Origin: CAZVAR01 sp964625225
GTDB taxonomy: Bacteria; Pseudomonadota; Alphaproteobacteria; JAJUGE01
Assembly (NCBI GenBank): GCA_964625225.1
Contig: CAZVAR010000002.1
Coordinates: forward strand, 1-64,000
Length of the DNA stretch: 64,000 nt
Direction of reading: 5' to 3'
Of this stretch, positions 34,301-42,988 are shown piece by piece. Under the pieces are notes generated by a model. It saw only the letters and a program-made list of their open reading frames with translations. It searched no databases and had not been told where the DNA came from. Position 1 is the first letter of the stretch. The number at the start of each line of letters is the position of its first letter. Both the position numbers and the translations under genes were made by a program.

Positions 34301-34991
34301 GGTCGAGGCCGGCGGGGTCGTACGGCTCACCGTGGCCGACAACGGTCCGGGCGTACCGCCGCCGATCCGTTCGCGCATCTTCGACCCGTTCTTCACGACC
34401 AAGCCGGTCGGGTTCGGTACCGGCATGGGGCTGTCGCTTTGCATGGGGATCATCTCCGCCCACTCGGGGACCATCTGGCTGGAGGACACTCCCGGCGGAG
34501 GGGCGACCTTCGTCGTGCGGTTGCCCGGGGCCAAGGCGGAATCGGCGCAGCCGGGAGTTGCCGCCACTCCGTCGTGGCAGGGACTCGGCGACCGCATTCT
34601 CATTGTCGAGGATGAGCCGGAGATCGCCCAGGCGCTGGCAGAGATCGTCGCTCCCCTCGTCCGGGAGGTCGATATCGCCGAGAACGGCGCAGCCGCATTG
34701 CGGCGGCTGGGCGACCGCACCTACGATCTCATCATCAGCGACTTGCGTATGCCGGATCTGGACGGCCCGGGCTTGTTCCGGGCGCTCGAGCAGCGGCGGT
34801 CGTCCCTTGCCGGCCGGATCCTGTTCGTCACCGGGGACACTCTGAGCCCCGGCCCGACCCAGTTCCTCCGGGAGTCGCGGGCGCCTTTCCTGGAGAAGCC
34901 CTTCGACCCGGCCGATGTAAGGCGCCAGGTCTCGGAGATGTTGAAACGGGCTGCCGCAGATCGGCAGCCGGCCGTCGTCACGGAATCGTGA
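31359..34991 (+). CDS. Multi-PAS hybrid sensor histidine kinase with receiver domain
   Basis: A 1210-aa sensor without obvious transmembrane helices, so probably cytoplasmic. Domain order: PAS-like (1-125), PAS/PAC (130-255), GAF-like (265-430), PAS-type (455-570), PAS (575-705), PAS/PAC (705-830), HisKA with phospho-acceptor His850 in GVAHELNNPLSVV, HATPase (about 955-1065, NLIVNAQQVL N-box and DNGPGVP G-box) and a C-terminal receiver with phospho-acceptor Asp1128 in IISDLRMPDLDG. No HPt domain is present, so phosphate would pass to a separate protein or the receiver is inhibitory. The ATG at 31359 overlaps the oxidoreductase stop. A convergent OmpR-type regulator lies 37 bases beyond its end and is the obvious partner candidate. 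Confidence 0.9.
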   Translation: MRPMRHAGRRAAALERIFLTADAAILLLDDDRITECNPAALHLFGVHRRTRLLARELAALSPPVQPDGTGSAVGMRRHLEHAAIAGEARFAWSFSRGDGGATFLADMRILAYEHEGATAFAAIVRDVNLQTRELQAANANLQLILDTLPGRVTWIGPDRRHLYFNHQYEAFLGKPASEILGRTVAEILGEESFRRVQHLGDAAMQGETVRWEGWLHYPERGDRYIQCTCAPRLRPDGAIDGYFNFMVDLTDQKRAEEEVRHRERILSIVHAAASRILSTGNWRASIEQMLAEIGVVMGVSRAMLNRNGITADGQYHQEELYEWDAAGVVRVMGNRSLRRPPVRDPVFRDWHERRSRGEVLQVIVSELPDDMRRWLESQGVRSALRVPVFAAGTWWGTLGFDQCDRERRWESVEVELLGAAAALIGLAIEHDRTLAALQASKAEAARKATFLEAVLGSIAQGINVFDADLNLQLANDRFLEMYGFPPALGQPGTPLTEFIRHRWSVGELLPGEERTDEEQFVAARLAAWRELMTTRQELRTEEVRPDGRVIDVRRRPLSGGGFVTTYTDLSEERRMHEALRESEQRLRNIVEANPLPLVISRRDDRRIVYANHRAAEMLGLPIEAIIGCDAESFYADAGTRQRIIDHFGSDGLAEAMEVCFRRGDGTTVWVELTARPIRFEGQPAIVSGFHDLTERKRAEAADTLFRTVIDAIPATIHVKDREFRYRMVNRYYLDTWKLRFEDVVGRTQDEVFHDGLAAQADARDRKVLATKQPSGFYEVSYPDGTGATITLWANKIPLLDEAGEVAHIVTVGMDISKLKEAEAEIARQREALHQTEKLTALGALLAGVAHELNNPLSVVVTQAVLMKETTTDPRTAERAAKIQAAAERCARIVKSFLAIARQRPPVRAAVRLEAVVQAAVDLTAYGLRSNGIELHLDVPPGLPEIWGDADQLGQVLMNLIVNAQQVLQEVQGPRHLSIAAGVEAGGVVRLTVADNGPGVPPPIRSRIFDPFFTTKPVGFGTGMGLSLCMGIISAHSGTIWLEDTPGGGATFVVRLPGAKAESAQPGVAATPSWQGLGDRILIVEDEPEIAQALAEIVAPLVREVDIAENGAAALRRLGDRTYDLIISDLRMPDLDGPGLFRALEQRRSSLAGRILFVTGDTLSPGPTQFLRESRAPFLEKPFDPADVRRQVSEMLKRAAADRQPAVVTES

Positions 34992-35028
34992 GGGTCGCCG
35001 AGAGTGGGACCCGGTCCCCGAGCTTGCG

Positions 35029-35757
35029 TCAGCGGGACCTGGGCGGCTCGAAGATGTATCCGGCGCCGCGGACCGTCTTGATCACCTGCGGGTGGCTGGG
35101 ATCGGGCTCGATCTTCTTGCGGATGCGGTTAATCCGTACGTCGATGCTGCGGTCGAACGGCTCCCAGTCGCGATTGTGCGCCAGGTTCAGCAGTTGGTCC
35201 CGCGTCAGGATCCGGTTCGGATGCTGCGCAAACGCCTTGAGAAGGTCGAACTCCATCGCGGTGAGCTGCTGCTCGGCCCCGTCGTCACCGCGCAGCTTGC
35301 CGGAGCGGAGGTCGAGGGTACAGCGGCCGAAGCGGACGGTGTGCTCGTCGGCCGACCGCGCCGCACCGCCCGCGGCCGAGTCCGGCGGCGCCAACCGGCG
35401 CAGGATCGTTCGGACCCGGGCCAGGAGCTCGCGCGGGTGGAACGGCTTCGCGACATAATCGTCCGCTCCCATCTCCAGCCCGACCACCCGGTCGACCGGA
35501 TCCGCCAGCGCCGTCAGCATCAGGACACCGGCACGGGTATGTTCGCGCAGCCACCGGGCCAGGCTCAGCCCGTCCTCGTCGGGCATGTTGAGGTCGAGGA
35601 TGACCAAGTCCGGCATTCGCTCGGCGATTCTGCTCCGCATGGCAGCACCACCGTCGGCCGTGGCGACCGCGTAGCCGTGCAGGCCGAGATACTCTCCCAC
35701 CGAATCGCGTACGTCCGCCTCGTCGTCCACGATCAGGATCTGGGGCCGATCAGCCAT
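35029..35757 (-). CDS. OmpR/PhoB-family response regulator
   Basis: A 242-aa regulator. The receiver (residues 5-118) has the acidic pocket Asp11-Asp12, phospho-acceptor Asp55 in LVILDLNMPDEDG and Lys in YVAKPFHPREL. The C-terminal winged helix (about 140-238) ends in KTVRGAGYIFEPP. It converges with the hybrid kinase gene, with only 37 bases between the two stops. Similar receiver-winged helix proteins control respiratory and metabolic genes (TorR/OmpR group). Its targets are not visible; it starts next to a 736-base gene-free stretch. Confidence 0.9.
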   Translation of the reverse strand: MADRPQILIVDDEADVRDSVGEYLGLHGYAVATADGGAAMRSRIAERMPDLVILDLNMPDEDGLSLARWLREHTRAGVLMLTALADPVDRVVGLEMGADDYVAKPFHPRELLARVRTILRRLAPPDSAAGGAARSADEHTVRFGRCTLDLRSGKLRGDDGAEQQLTAMEFDLLKAFAQHPNRILTRDQLLNLAHNRDWEPFDRSIDVRINRIRKKIEPDPSHPQVIKTVRGAGYIFEPPRSR

Positions 35758-36493
35758 GCCGATATCCGGGTTGGAGTCGATTCGGGGGTTCTTGCTTCAT
35801 CGGGCGCGCTCCACGGCCCGATCTCTCCGGCCGTCCTGAAGGCCGGGCGTCCCGCAGCCGAATGATAGCAGAAACCGACGGGCCGCAAAGGCCGCGGGCG
35901 GCACAGGCCTGGGTCGATCCTTCTATCGGGCGGGCGGCCGGGATGCTTCCCCGGAACGGTGAGCGGCCTCCGGCTGTCGAAAGCGCGAGCCGGGCCGCGA
36001 GAGGCCGAGCCACGGCCGAAATCACCGCGGGGCGTGGGACGATCCGGAATTGGCCACAAGGCACGGCGACAGGCCGGCCGAAGTCGAGCGGACGCCCAGG
36101 GGCGACCGTGCCGGCACCGTCCGCATCACGGCCGACGATGCCCCGAGGCCGAGCGCGGCGCGTTCGTCGAGATCGTCTGCGGTGCGTTTATCGACGAGTT
36201 CGACGGCCGACGTTTCACGCCGCTAGACCGGAAGGACCGCCCGTCCGACAGGATCGTCGGCCGCGATGCGGCCGGGAAGCGGGTGAAGAGCGGCCATCGG
36301 GCGTTCGGCCACGGATCGTTGCCGGGCCGGCCCGCCGCGACGTTCCGCTGTTCCGGTGCCGGGCGGTGGTTGCGGCGCCATACGGGCCTGAGCCGGTCAG
36401 CCCTACGCGCTGCTTCCGGTTCGGTTGTTCTCGATCGGATTTGCCGGTCACAATGGCGGCTCGGGATGAAACGACCTGAACGGGACCGGCCCC
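35758..36493. other. Gene-free stretch of about 736 bases
   Basis: Lies between the divergent starts of the response regulator and an LLM oxidoreductase. All open frames are Arg/Pro/Gly-rich. One plus-strand stretch near 36155-36300 reads like protein (AFVEIVCGAFIDEFDGRRFT) without a start, and may be a gene remnant. No repeat or RNA structure was recognised. Confidence 0.45.
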
Positions 36494-37651
36494 ATGACCG
36501 ACCGCTACCTGCGCTTCGGCATCTTCCTTGCCCCCTTCCACGCCCTGAACGAGAACCCGACAGCGGCTCTCCAGCGCGATCTGGAGCTGCTCGAGCATCT
36601 CGACCGGCTCGGCTATCATGAGGCCTGGATCGGGGAACACCACTCCGGCGGGTTAGAAATCATCGCCTGTCCCGAGATGTTCATCGCCGCGGCAGCCGAG
36701 CGGACGCGGCATATCCGGCTCGGGACCGGCGTGGTGTCGCTGCCCTATCACAATCCGTTCATCCTCGCCGATCGGATGGTCCAGCTCGACCATATGACCC
36801 GCGGTCGCGCGATGTTCGGCATGGGACCGGGGGCACTCTCCTCCGATGCTTTCAAGATCGGCATCGACCCGGCCGACCAGCGCCGCCGCATGAACGAGGC
36901 CGTCGATGTTATCGTCCGCCTGATGCGGGGCGAGTCGGTGACGGCCGAGACCGACTGGTTCACCTTGCGCGACGCGCGATTGCAGCTTCCCTGCTACACG
37001 CGGCCGACGATGGAGATGGCCGTCGCCGCGTCGCGCTCGCCGGCAGGCGCCCTGGCGGCAGGACGGCACGGGCTCGGCATGCTGTCGATCGGCGGGACCT
37101 CGGACGAAGCGCTGGCGGCGCACGCCAACAATTGGGGCGTCTATACCGAGGCGGCGAACGCTCAGGGCATTACGGCGGACCGGAACAAGTGGCGGATCGT
37201 CTCGCTGATGCATGTCGCCGAGACGCGGGACAAGGCGCGCGCCAATGTCGAGTTCGGCCTCGGCCATTTCGCGAAGTATTTCCGCGAGGTCGCGACCTTC
37301 CCGATCGTACCGGGCGACATCAGCGACCCGGTGACATTCCTGACCGAGAGCCGTATGGCGGTGATCGGCACGCCCGACGATGCGATCGTCCATATCGAAC
37401 GCCTGCTGCAGGGCTCCGGCGGCTTCGGCGGCTTTCTCGAGCTGGCGCACAATTGGGCCGACTGGGCGGCGACGAAGCGCAGCTACGAGTTGATGGCGCG
37501 CTATGTGATGCCGCACTTCCAAGGGGTCAACGACCAGCGGCGCGCGAGCTACGAGCACGCCGCCGCCAACCACGAAACCTTCGCCGGCGCCGCGAGCAGG
37601 GCGGTGAAGGGCGAGATCGAGCGCTATGCCGCGCGCAAGGCCGAGGCCTGA
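36494..37651 (+). CDS. LLM-class flavin-dependent oxidoreductase (alkanal/limonene monooxygenase type)
   Basis: A 385-aa luciferase-family protein: RFGIFLAPFHALNENPTAAL, GYHEAWIGEHHSGGLEIIAC, LPYHNPFILADRMVQLDHMT, RGRAMFGMGPGALSSDAFKI. These blocks match the LuxAB-type FMNH2 monooxygenases. The C-terminal 100 residues are longer than in the shorter LLM proteins of this window. Its stop overlaps the ATG of a hotdog thioesterase (TGATG), so the two form an operon that could hydroxylate a substrate and release it from CoA. The substrate is unknown. Confidence 0.88.
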   Translation: MTDRYLRFGIFLAPFHALNENPTAALQRDLELLEHLDRLGYHEAWIGEHHSGGLEIIACPEMFIAAAAERTRHIRLGTGVVSLPYHNPFILADRMVQLDHMTRGRAMFGMGPGALSSDAFKIGIDPADQRRRMNEAVDVIVRLMRGESVTAETDWFTLRDARLQLPCYTRPTMEMAVAASRSPAGALAAGRHGLGMLSIGGTSDEALAAHANNWGVYTEAANAQGITADRNKWRIVSLMHVAETRDKARANVEFGLGHFAKYFREVATFPIVPGDISDPVTFLTESRMAVIGTPDDAIVHIERLLQGSGGFGGFLELAHNWADWAATKRSYELMARYVMPHFQGVNDQRRASYEHAAANHETFAGAASRAVKGEIERYAARKAEA

Positions 37652-38088
37652 TGCCGGAGGAGCCGCGCGTTCTTGCTGCGCCGAAGGGGTTTGTCCCGCA
37701 GGGCAGGCCGAGCCCCTTCCTTGCCCCTTTCGAACCGATCTACAGCCGCCGCGAGCCGGACGGGTCGATCACACTCGGGCTGTATCTTGGTCCCGCGCAT
37801 CTCAACGAGCGCGGGCTGCCGCACGGTGGCCTGCTGACGACACTGGCCGACAGCGCGATGGCGCGCAGCCTTGCCGCCCTGGCCGATCCGCCGCAGCGCG
37901 TGGTCACCGTCAGCCTGTCGATCGATTTCTACCGCCCGGCGCATGAAGGCGACTGGCTGGAGGTACGGGTGAACCACACGCGCTCCGGCTCCCGGCTCTG
38001 CTTCGCAAGCTGTCTCCTGGTGGTCGGGGACGAGCCGGTGGCACGCGCAAACGGGATCTTTGCGGTGATGGCGCGCCCGCGCACCTGA
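37651..38088 (+). CDS. PaaI-family hotdog-fold thioesterase
   Basis: A 145-aa hotdog protein with the PaaI signature LNERGLPHGGLLTTLADSAM (about residues 51-70, HGG with a downstream Asp) and VVTVSLSIDFYRPAHEGDWL. The family hydrolyses acyl- or phenylacetyl-CoA thioesters as a tetramer in the cytoplasm. It is translationally coupled to the preceding flavin monooxygenase by a one-base overlap. Confidence 0.85.
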   Translation: MPEEPRVLAAPKGFVPQGRPSPFLAPFEPIYSRREPDGSITLGLYLGPAHLNERGLPHGGLLTTLADSAMARSLAALADPPQRVVTVSLSIDFYRPAHEGDWLEVRVNHTRSGSRLCFASCLLVVGDEPVARANGIFAVMARPRT

Positions 38089-38120
38089 CCGGGCTCGCTG
38101 TTCCGCGGCGGGCGAATCTC

Positions 38121-39500
38121 CTAGAACTTGATCTGCTGCGTGACCGGCGCCGCGGGGACGTGTCCGGCCGGCGCCGGCGGGTTCTGGGGCTCGCCGTACC
38201 GATCTTGCCGCGCGAAATAGGAGCCGAGGTCGCGGACCCGGAGGGTCAGGCTTTCGACCAGCCCATCGACCGTGCCGATATCGGCGACGACGACGAGCCC
38301 GCACGCGCCGCGCGCCTGCGGACCCGGCCGCTCCAACACGCCGTCGCCGACATTCTCGATGCACAAGGTAGCCGAGTCGGTGGCACGGCTGCCGTCAGGC
38401 CCGAACACCCAGGCGGCAACGTTCCGATCAGGCGCGGGACTGCCGGCGACGTGCGGTGCACCGTACTTGCCGAAGAGACTCTGCTCCACCGTGGCCAGCG
38501 GCGGGCGGCCCGGATCACCGAAGCTCATGCTACGGATCACGAACTCGGCCGAGTCCTCGGCCGGGTCGGGACCGAACCAGACCTCGATCCGGTCGGTGCG
38601 GCTCGCGCTGTCGGCCAGGATTCCCGTCAGCCGCGACACGTAAGGGGTACCGATCCCGCCCGCTGCGGAATACGCGGCCTCGACCACCTCTTCGACCCGG
38701 GCCGAGGTGGTGAAGCCGCGGAGCGCCTGCCTGGTGGCGTCGCGCGTGGCCCCGAGGCGGACGCCCGCGACCTCGAACCGGGATGCGGGGGCCGTGCCCG
38801 AGGGGAGCGGCATGGTGGCACCCGATGCCTGCGTTTGGGCCAGTGGCGGCGCCGGAGCCGCTTGCCCGGCCGGGGGCGACTGCGGCGCGATGACCGGCTG
38901 CGGAACCACCACCGGCTGTACCGGCGGTGCGGCGGTCATCACGTTCACTTCGATCTTCTGCGTTTCGGGCAAAGCGGGCGGCGCCGGCTGCGTCGGCGCC
39001 GGCGGGGGTGCGCCACCGGCCGTCACCGGTACCGTCGCGGAGTCGGGCTCCCCGACGGCCCGACGGACCTCCGCCAACAGCGCATAGCTCGGAATTCCGG
39101 TCACCGGCAGGCCGCGAATGCTCTGGAAGGCCGACACGGCCCGACGGGTGGACGGCCCGTAGATGCCGTCGGGCACCCCGGCACCGAAGCCGTGCGTGGC
39201 CCCGTATCGATTGAGCAGCACCTGGAGATCGGCGAGATCCGCCCGCGTCATATCGTGAACCACGACCGGGACCGGCGTGCGGTATGGGACCGGCCGCGGC
39301 CGGTCGACATAGATCACCTCGCGCTCCGGGGGCGGCGCCGGCCGCGGGGCCGGGCGGCTTACCGCGTTGCCGATAACACTTCCCAGGGCACCTCCCAGGG
39401 CGCCGCCGATGAAGGCCTCGGCGCCGTCCGCGAGGGCAGCGGGTGTTCCGGTCAAGGCACAAAGGCTGACGATGGCGGTCGTGCGGAGGAAACGCGTCAT
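38121..39500 (-). CDS. Exported peptidoglycan-binding-domain protein
   Basis: A 459-aa envelope protein. It has a signal peptide (cleavage near ALADG), a glycine-zipper-like segment (AFIGGALGGALGSVIGNAVS) and a PG_binding_1 domain at about residues 85-150 (LQVLLNRYGATHGFGAGVPD, GIYGPSTRRAVSAFQSIRGL). A Pro/Ala/Thr-rich linker (about 155-245) and a C-terminal domain of about 200 residues that I do not recognise follow. The ATG at 39500 was chosen because the signal peptide starts there. It probably sits in the periplasm bound to the cell wall. The zipper could insert into a membrane. Confidence 0.82.
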   Translation of the reverse strand: MTRFLRTTAIVSLCALTGTPAALADGAEAFIGGALGGALGSVIGNAVSRPAPRPAPPPEREVIYVDRPRPVPYRTPVPVVVHDMTRADLADLQVLLNRYGATHGFGAGVPDGIYGPSTRRAVSAFQSIRGLPVTGIPSYALLAEVRRAVGEPDSATVPVTAGGAPPPAPTQPAPPALPETQKIEVNVMTAAPPVQPVVVPQPVIAPQSPPAGQAAPAPPLAQTQASGATMPLPSGTAPASRFEVAGVRLGATRDATRQALRGFTTSARVEEVVEAAYSAAGGIGTPYVSRLTGILADSASRTDRIEVWFGPDPAEDSAEFVIRSMSFGDPGRPPLATVEQSLFGKYGAPHVAGSPAPDRNVAAWVFGPDGSRATDSATLCIENVGDGVLERPGPQARGACGLVVVADIGTVDGLVESLTLRVRDLGSYFARQDRYGEPQNPPAPAGHVPAAPVTQQIKF

Positions 39501-39668
39501 GGCGGCCCTCGTGCAGTTGGGCAAAGATTGCTGCGGACGAATCTTCGCGGGACCGGGCTGAACCGCTCCGGGTAGGATGCGGGCATCGGCAAGCGCCGCC
39601 AAGCGCTCTTACGAGCAGGCCTCTTGTCCCGATCGGGGAAGCTGTTCCCGTTTGCGCCTTCGGGCTGC

Positions 39669-40139
39669 TCAGAAGATTCCCGCCTCCAGCCCGGCGGCGA
39701 CCGCCATGCCGAGCTCCTCGCATTCGGCTACGAAGTCGTCGCGCCATTCGCCGCGGCAAATCAGCGGCTCGGCAATGGCGCGCCAGCGCAGGCCCGTGAC
39801 GATGGTCTCGACCGCGCGGCGGGTGCCGGTGCCGTCATGCCCGGCGCGAATCCAGAGGGCGTAGGGCAGTCCCTGGGTGTGCTCCAGACACGGGTAGTAG
39901 ATCCGGTCGAAGAAGTCCTTGAGCGCGCCCGACATGTAGCCGAGGTTCTCGGTGGTTCCGAGAACGATGGCTTGTGCGGCCATGACATCCTCCGGCCCGG
40001 CCTCGAAGGGGCCGAGGCATCGGACCGCAACGCCGGTGATCTCCGGATTCTCGGCGCCGCGCCGGACGGCCTCGCGCAGCCGGCGCGTGTTCGGCGAGGG
40101 CGCGTGGGCGACGATGAGGAGGTGCTTCTGCTCGGTCAT
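39669..40139 (-). CDS. Flavodoxin-fold NAD(P)H-dependent oxidoreductase
   Basis: A 156-aa protein resembling flavodoxin/NADPH-dependent FMN reductases: HLLIVAHAPSPNTRRLREAV carries the phosphate-binding loop and LGTTENLGYMSGALKDFFDR the flavin-ring contact. It is shorter than most FMN reductases. It stands alone, with no partner gene; the role is unknown. Confidence 0.8.
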   Translation of the reverse strand: MTEQKHLLIVAHAPSPNTRRLREAVRRGAENPEITGVAVRCLGPFEAGPEDVMAAQAIVLGTTENLGYMSGALKDFFDRIYYPCLEHTQGLPYALWIRAGHDGTGTRRAVETIVTGLRWRAIAEPLICRGEWRDDFVAECEELGMAVAAGLEAGIF

Positions 40140-40364
40140 GGCCGGTCCGTTGCGGGTCCGTATGACCGGTTAGCTTGGGCGCCCGTGGTTCCGGGGCAAT
40201 AGGGCGCGAGAGGGGAGGGCGGGAGGCCCGGGCGCGGCACGCTCCCCGAGGGGACGCCGCTGCGGCAGCACCGCTTGCGCCTTCACATTTGCGCCGGCGC
40301 CCCTTGTGACGCCGCCGCCGCGGGGCTAGCGTTCCGTGTGAGATCCGCGAGGGAGCAAGCGACC

Positions 40365-41549
40365 ATGAGGGAAGCCGTCATCGTCTCGACCGCGCGTACG
40401 CCGATCGGCAAGGCCTATCGCGGCGCCTTCAACAATCTCGACGCCCCGACCATGGGATCGTACGCCGTGAAGGCGGCGCTGGAGCGCGCAAAGCTCGATC
40501 CTGCCGAGGTCGATGACGTGATCATGGGCGCCGCGCTGCAGCAGGGGTCGACCGGCTACAATGTCGGTCGGCAGGTGGCGGTGGCCTCCGGCATGCCGGT
40601 CTCGGTCCCCGGCATGAGCATGGATCGTCAATGCTCCTCCGGGCTGATGGCGATCTCGACCGCCGCCAAGCAGATCGTCTGCGACAACATGAATGTCTGC
40701 GTCGCAGGCGGGCTGGAACAGATCAGCCTCGTCCAGAACGATCACCGCAACACCTTTCGTACCCAGGATCCGACGGTCCTCGATAACAGCCCGCACCTCT
40801 ACATGCCGATGATCGATACGGCCGAGATCGTCGCGAAGCGCTACGGCATCGGCCGCGATGCGCAAGACGAGTACGGGGCGCGGAGCCAGGCGCGTACCGC
40901 CGCCGCCCACCAGGCCGGCCGTTTCGCCGACGAGATCGTGCCGGTCACCGCGACCAAGATCGTCGTCGACAGGAACACCGGTGCGCAGTCGGAGCAGCAG
41001 GTCACGCTCGACCACGACGAGGGCATGCGTCCCGACACCACCCTCGAAGGATTACGGGGGCTCAAGCCCGTGCGCGAGGGCGGCTGTATCACCGCCGGCA
41101 ATGCGAGCCAGCTCTCCGATGGCGCCTCGGCCTGCGTGGTGATGGAGGCGAAGGAGGCCGCGCGGCGCGGGCTGACGCCGCTCGGCATCTATCGCGGCAT
41201 GGCGGTGGCGGGCTGCGAGCCGGACGAGATGGGCATCGGTCCGGTTTTCGCCGTGCCGAAGCTGCTGCAGCGCACCGGGTTGAAGATGGACGATATCGAC
41301 CTCTGGGAGCTGAACGAGGCCTTTGCCGTCCAGGTGCTGTATTGTCGCGACAAGCTCGGCATTCCCGACGAGCTGTTGAACGTCAACGGCGGCGCGATCT
41401 CGATCGGCCACCCCTACGGCATGTCCGGCGCCCGCATGGTCGGTCACGCCCTGATCGAGGGGCGCCGGCGCGGCGCGAAGCATGTCGTCATCACCATGTG
41501 CGTCGGCGGCGGCATGGGTGCGGCGGGGCTGTTCGAGGTCGTCTCCTGA
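40365..41549 (+). CDS. Acetyl-CoA C-acyltransferase (thiolase)
   Basis: A 394-aa thiolase. Active-site residues are Cys90 in [13 protein letters not shown], His in [14 protein letters not shown] (about 352) and Cys in [16 protein letters not shown] near the end. The sequence NEAFAVQ (about 320) is also conserved. It catalyses thiolytic cleavage of 3-ketoacyl-CoA, or the reverse condensation, in the cytoplasm. GAGGGAGC precedes the ATG. Chain-length preference is not predictable; no other beta-oxidation gene is adjacent. Confidence 0.92.
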   Translation: MREAVIVSTARTPIGKAYRGAFNNLDAPTMGSYAVKAALERAKLDPAEVDDVIMGAALQQGSTGYNVGRQVAVASGMPVSVPGMSMDRQCSSGLMAISTAAKQIVCDNMNVCVAGGLEQISLVQNDHRNTFRTQDPTVLDNSPHLYMPMIDTAEIVAKRYGIGRDAQDEYGARSQARTAAAHQAGRFADEIVPVTATKIVVDRNTGAQSEQQVTLDHDEGMRPDTTLEGLRGLKPVREGGCITAGNASQLSDGASACVVMEAKEAARRGLTPLGIYRGMAVAGCEPDEMGIGPVFAVPKLLQRTGLKMDDIDLWELNEAFAVQVLYCRDKLGIPDELLNVNGGAISIGHPYGMSGARMVGHALIEGRRRGAKHVVITMCVGGGMGAAGLFEVVS

Positions 41550-41558
41550 GGCGGCGGC

Positions 41559-41587
41559 GCCGGAGCGGTGTCGGCCGCTCCGGCTTT
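41559..41587 (+). terminator. Rho-independent terminator of the thiolase gene
   Basis: A perfect 10-bp stem (GCCGGAGCGG with CCGCTCCGGC), loop TGTCGG, followed by TTT, starting nine bases after the thiolase stop. It also faces the end of the convergent cyclase gene (41604). Confidence 0.7.
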
Positions 41588-41603
41588 CCTGCAGGGGCGA
41601 GGC

Positions 41604-42659
41604 TCAGTCGACGGCGATCGGCTGCGCCATTGATCCGGTCGCGCCGACGATCGGCGTTGGGCTGTACATGTAGAGGAAGGTGTAGACCTTATCCTCGGCA
41701 AGCGGGTCGAGGTTCATGTTCTCCTGGTTCACGATGCCGTGGCGCGTGATCAGGAAGGCGTGGACGCAGAAGACGCAACCCTTGTCCGGGTTCGGCACCA
41801 CCTCGGTCGGCCAGGTGTCCGAGCCGACCACGCCCGCCTTCACCTCCTCGGCAAGCCAGCGGGCTACCTCCATGCCGATGCCCGGCGTTCCGGAATTGAA
41901 ACGCTCATTGTCCGTGCCCCAATGCCGGCCCCAGCCGGTACGGAAGAAGACACCGTCGCCGTTCTCGAACTTGAAGTCCGCCATGCCCTGCTTTTCGAGC
42001 GCAGCACGGACATCGGCCATCGTGATCTCGTAGCCCCGGTTTAGCTCGACATCCTTGGCACCGGCAACGTCGATCAGGATGCCGCGGCCGACGATCGGGT
42101 GCAGCTTCTCGATCCCGAGCTTCTTCAAGCCGCCCTCGTCCTCGATCTCGTGGGCGGTGAAGCCGTTGTAGAAGCGCATCTCGGTCTGGTCGCCGTCCGC
42201 TCCGACCTGCACGCCGATATGTCCGAAGCCGTCGAACTGGGTGCCGACCTGACCGATATTGGTGGCGAGAAACTCCTGGTGCGAGATCAGGCGGTTCTCG
42301 CCGAACGGGCCGCGCCGATGCGGGATCAGCAGCGAGAACTTCCGGGTCCCGAAGAGCGGCATCTTCGCCTCGTAGGGGCGGCCGAGCTTGTAGACCTTGC
42401 CCTTATCGGCTTCCCGCAGGCCCCGCTGGACCACCTCGGGCTTGGTGTACCAGTTGGTCGAGCCCGCCTCGTCGCCCTCGCCCCAGATCGGGTGCGGCCA
42501 CCATTTATCACCGAGCGGCGTATCCATGCTGTCGCCTGTGACCCAGGGCTTGCCCTTGCACTCCTTCCAGTTCTCCGGGGAGCATTCCGCGAGCGCGGGT
42601 CCGGCAAAGCCGACCAGTCCGGCAATTCCGGCGGCGCCGATCCAATGAAGAAGAGCCAT
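41604..42659 (-). CDS. Exported cyclase-family protein (PF04199-like)
   Basis: A 351-aa protein of the kynurenine-formamidase-like cyclase family, with a clear signal peptide (cleavage near GPALAEC). The metal-site motif, usually HxGTHxD, reads here GQVGTQFDGFGHIG, a version seen in one branch of the family; RTGWGRHW and ARWLAEE are further conserved blocks. AGGAGAG precedes the ATG. Being periplasmic it would act on an imported or extracellular amide, ester or lactone. The substrate is unknown. It converges with the thiolase gene. Confidence 0.85.
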   Translation of the reverse strand: MALLHWIGAAGIAGLVGFAGPALAECSPENWKECKGKPWVTGDSMDTPLGDKWWPHPIWGEGDEAGSTNWYTKPEVVQRGLREADKGKVYKLGRPYEAKMPLFGTRKFSLLIPHRRGPFGENRLISHQEFLATNIGQVGTQFDGFGHIGVQVGADGDQTEMRFYNGFTAHEIEDEGGLKKLGIEKLHPIVGRGILIDVAGAKDVELNRGYEITMADVRAALEKQGMADFKFENGDGVFFRTGWGRHWGTDNERFNSGTPGIGMEVARWLAEEVKAGVVGSDTWPTEVVPNPDKGCVFCVHAFLITRHGIVNQENMNLDPLAEDKVYTFLYMYSPTPIVGATGSMAQPIAVD

Positions 42660-42988
42660 GGCGTTCTCTCCTATCGTTCATTGTGGGCCGGATCATGGTG
42701 CGCCAAATTGACAGATTTGGCCATTTCTGGAGCGCCGACGGGGACTGCGCGATCGTGCATGCTTTGATTGGGCGCAGGCTGTGTCGTGCTATCTGCGGCG
42801 TGCGGTTCGCTACGGATCGATGATCTGTCCTCGGGCTTTATGGACGTCGGATGCTTGCTCGTGGATGCCCCGCCGGTGTGGCATCCCGCGAGGCGGGCCG
42901 TAGGTCCGAGTGGTTTCGGTTGTCCGTACGGTAGCCGACCCCGCGCGCGACCGTTCGTTACCGCTGCACTGTCCGCGTTCGATGGATG
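42660..42988. other. Intergenic region, no gene seen
   Basis: About 329 bases between two minus-strand genes. It carries the cyclase promoter; one plus-strand open frame from 42768 has no family resemblance. Confidence 0.45.
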
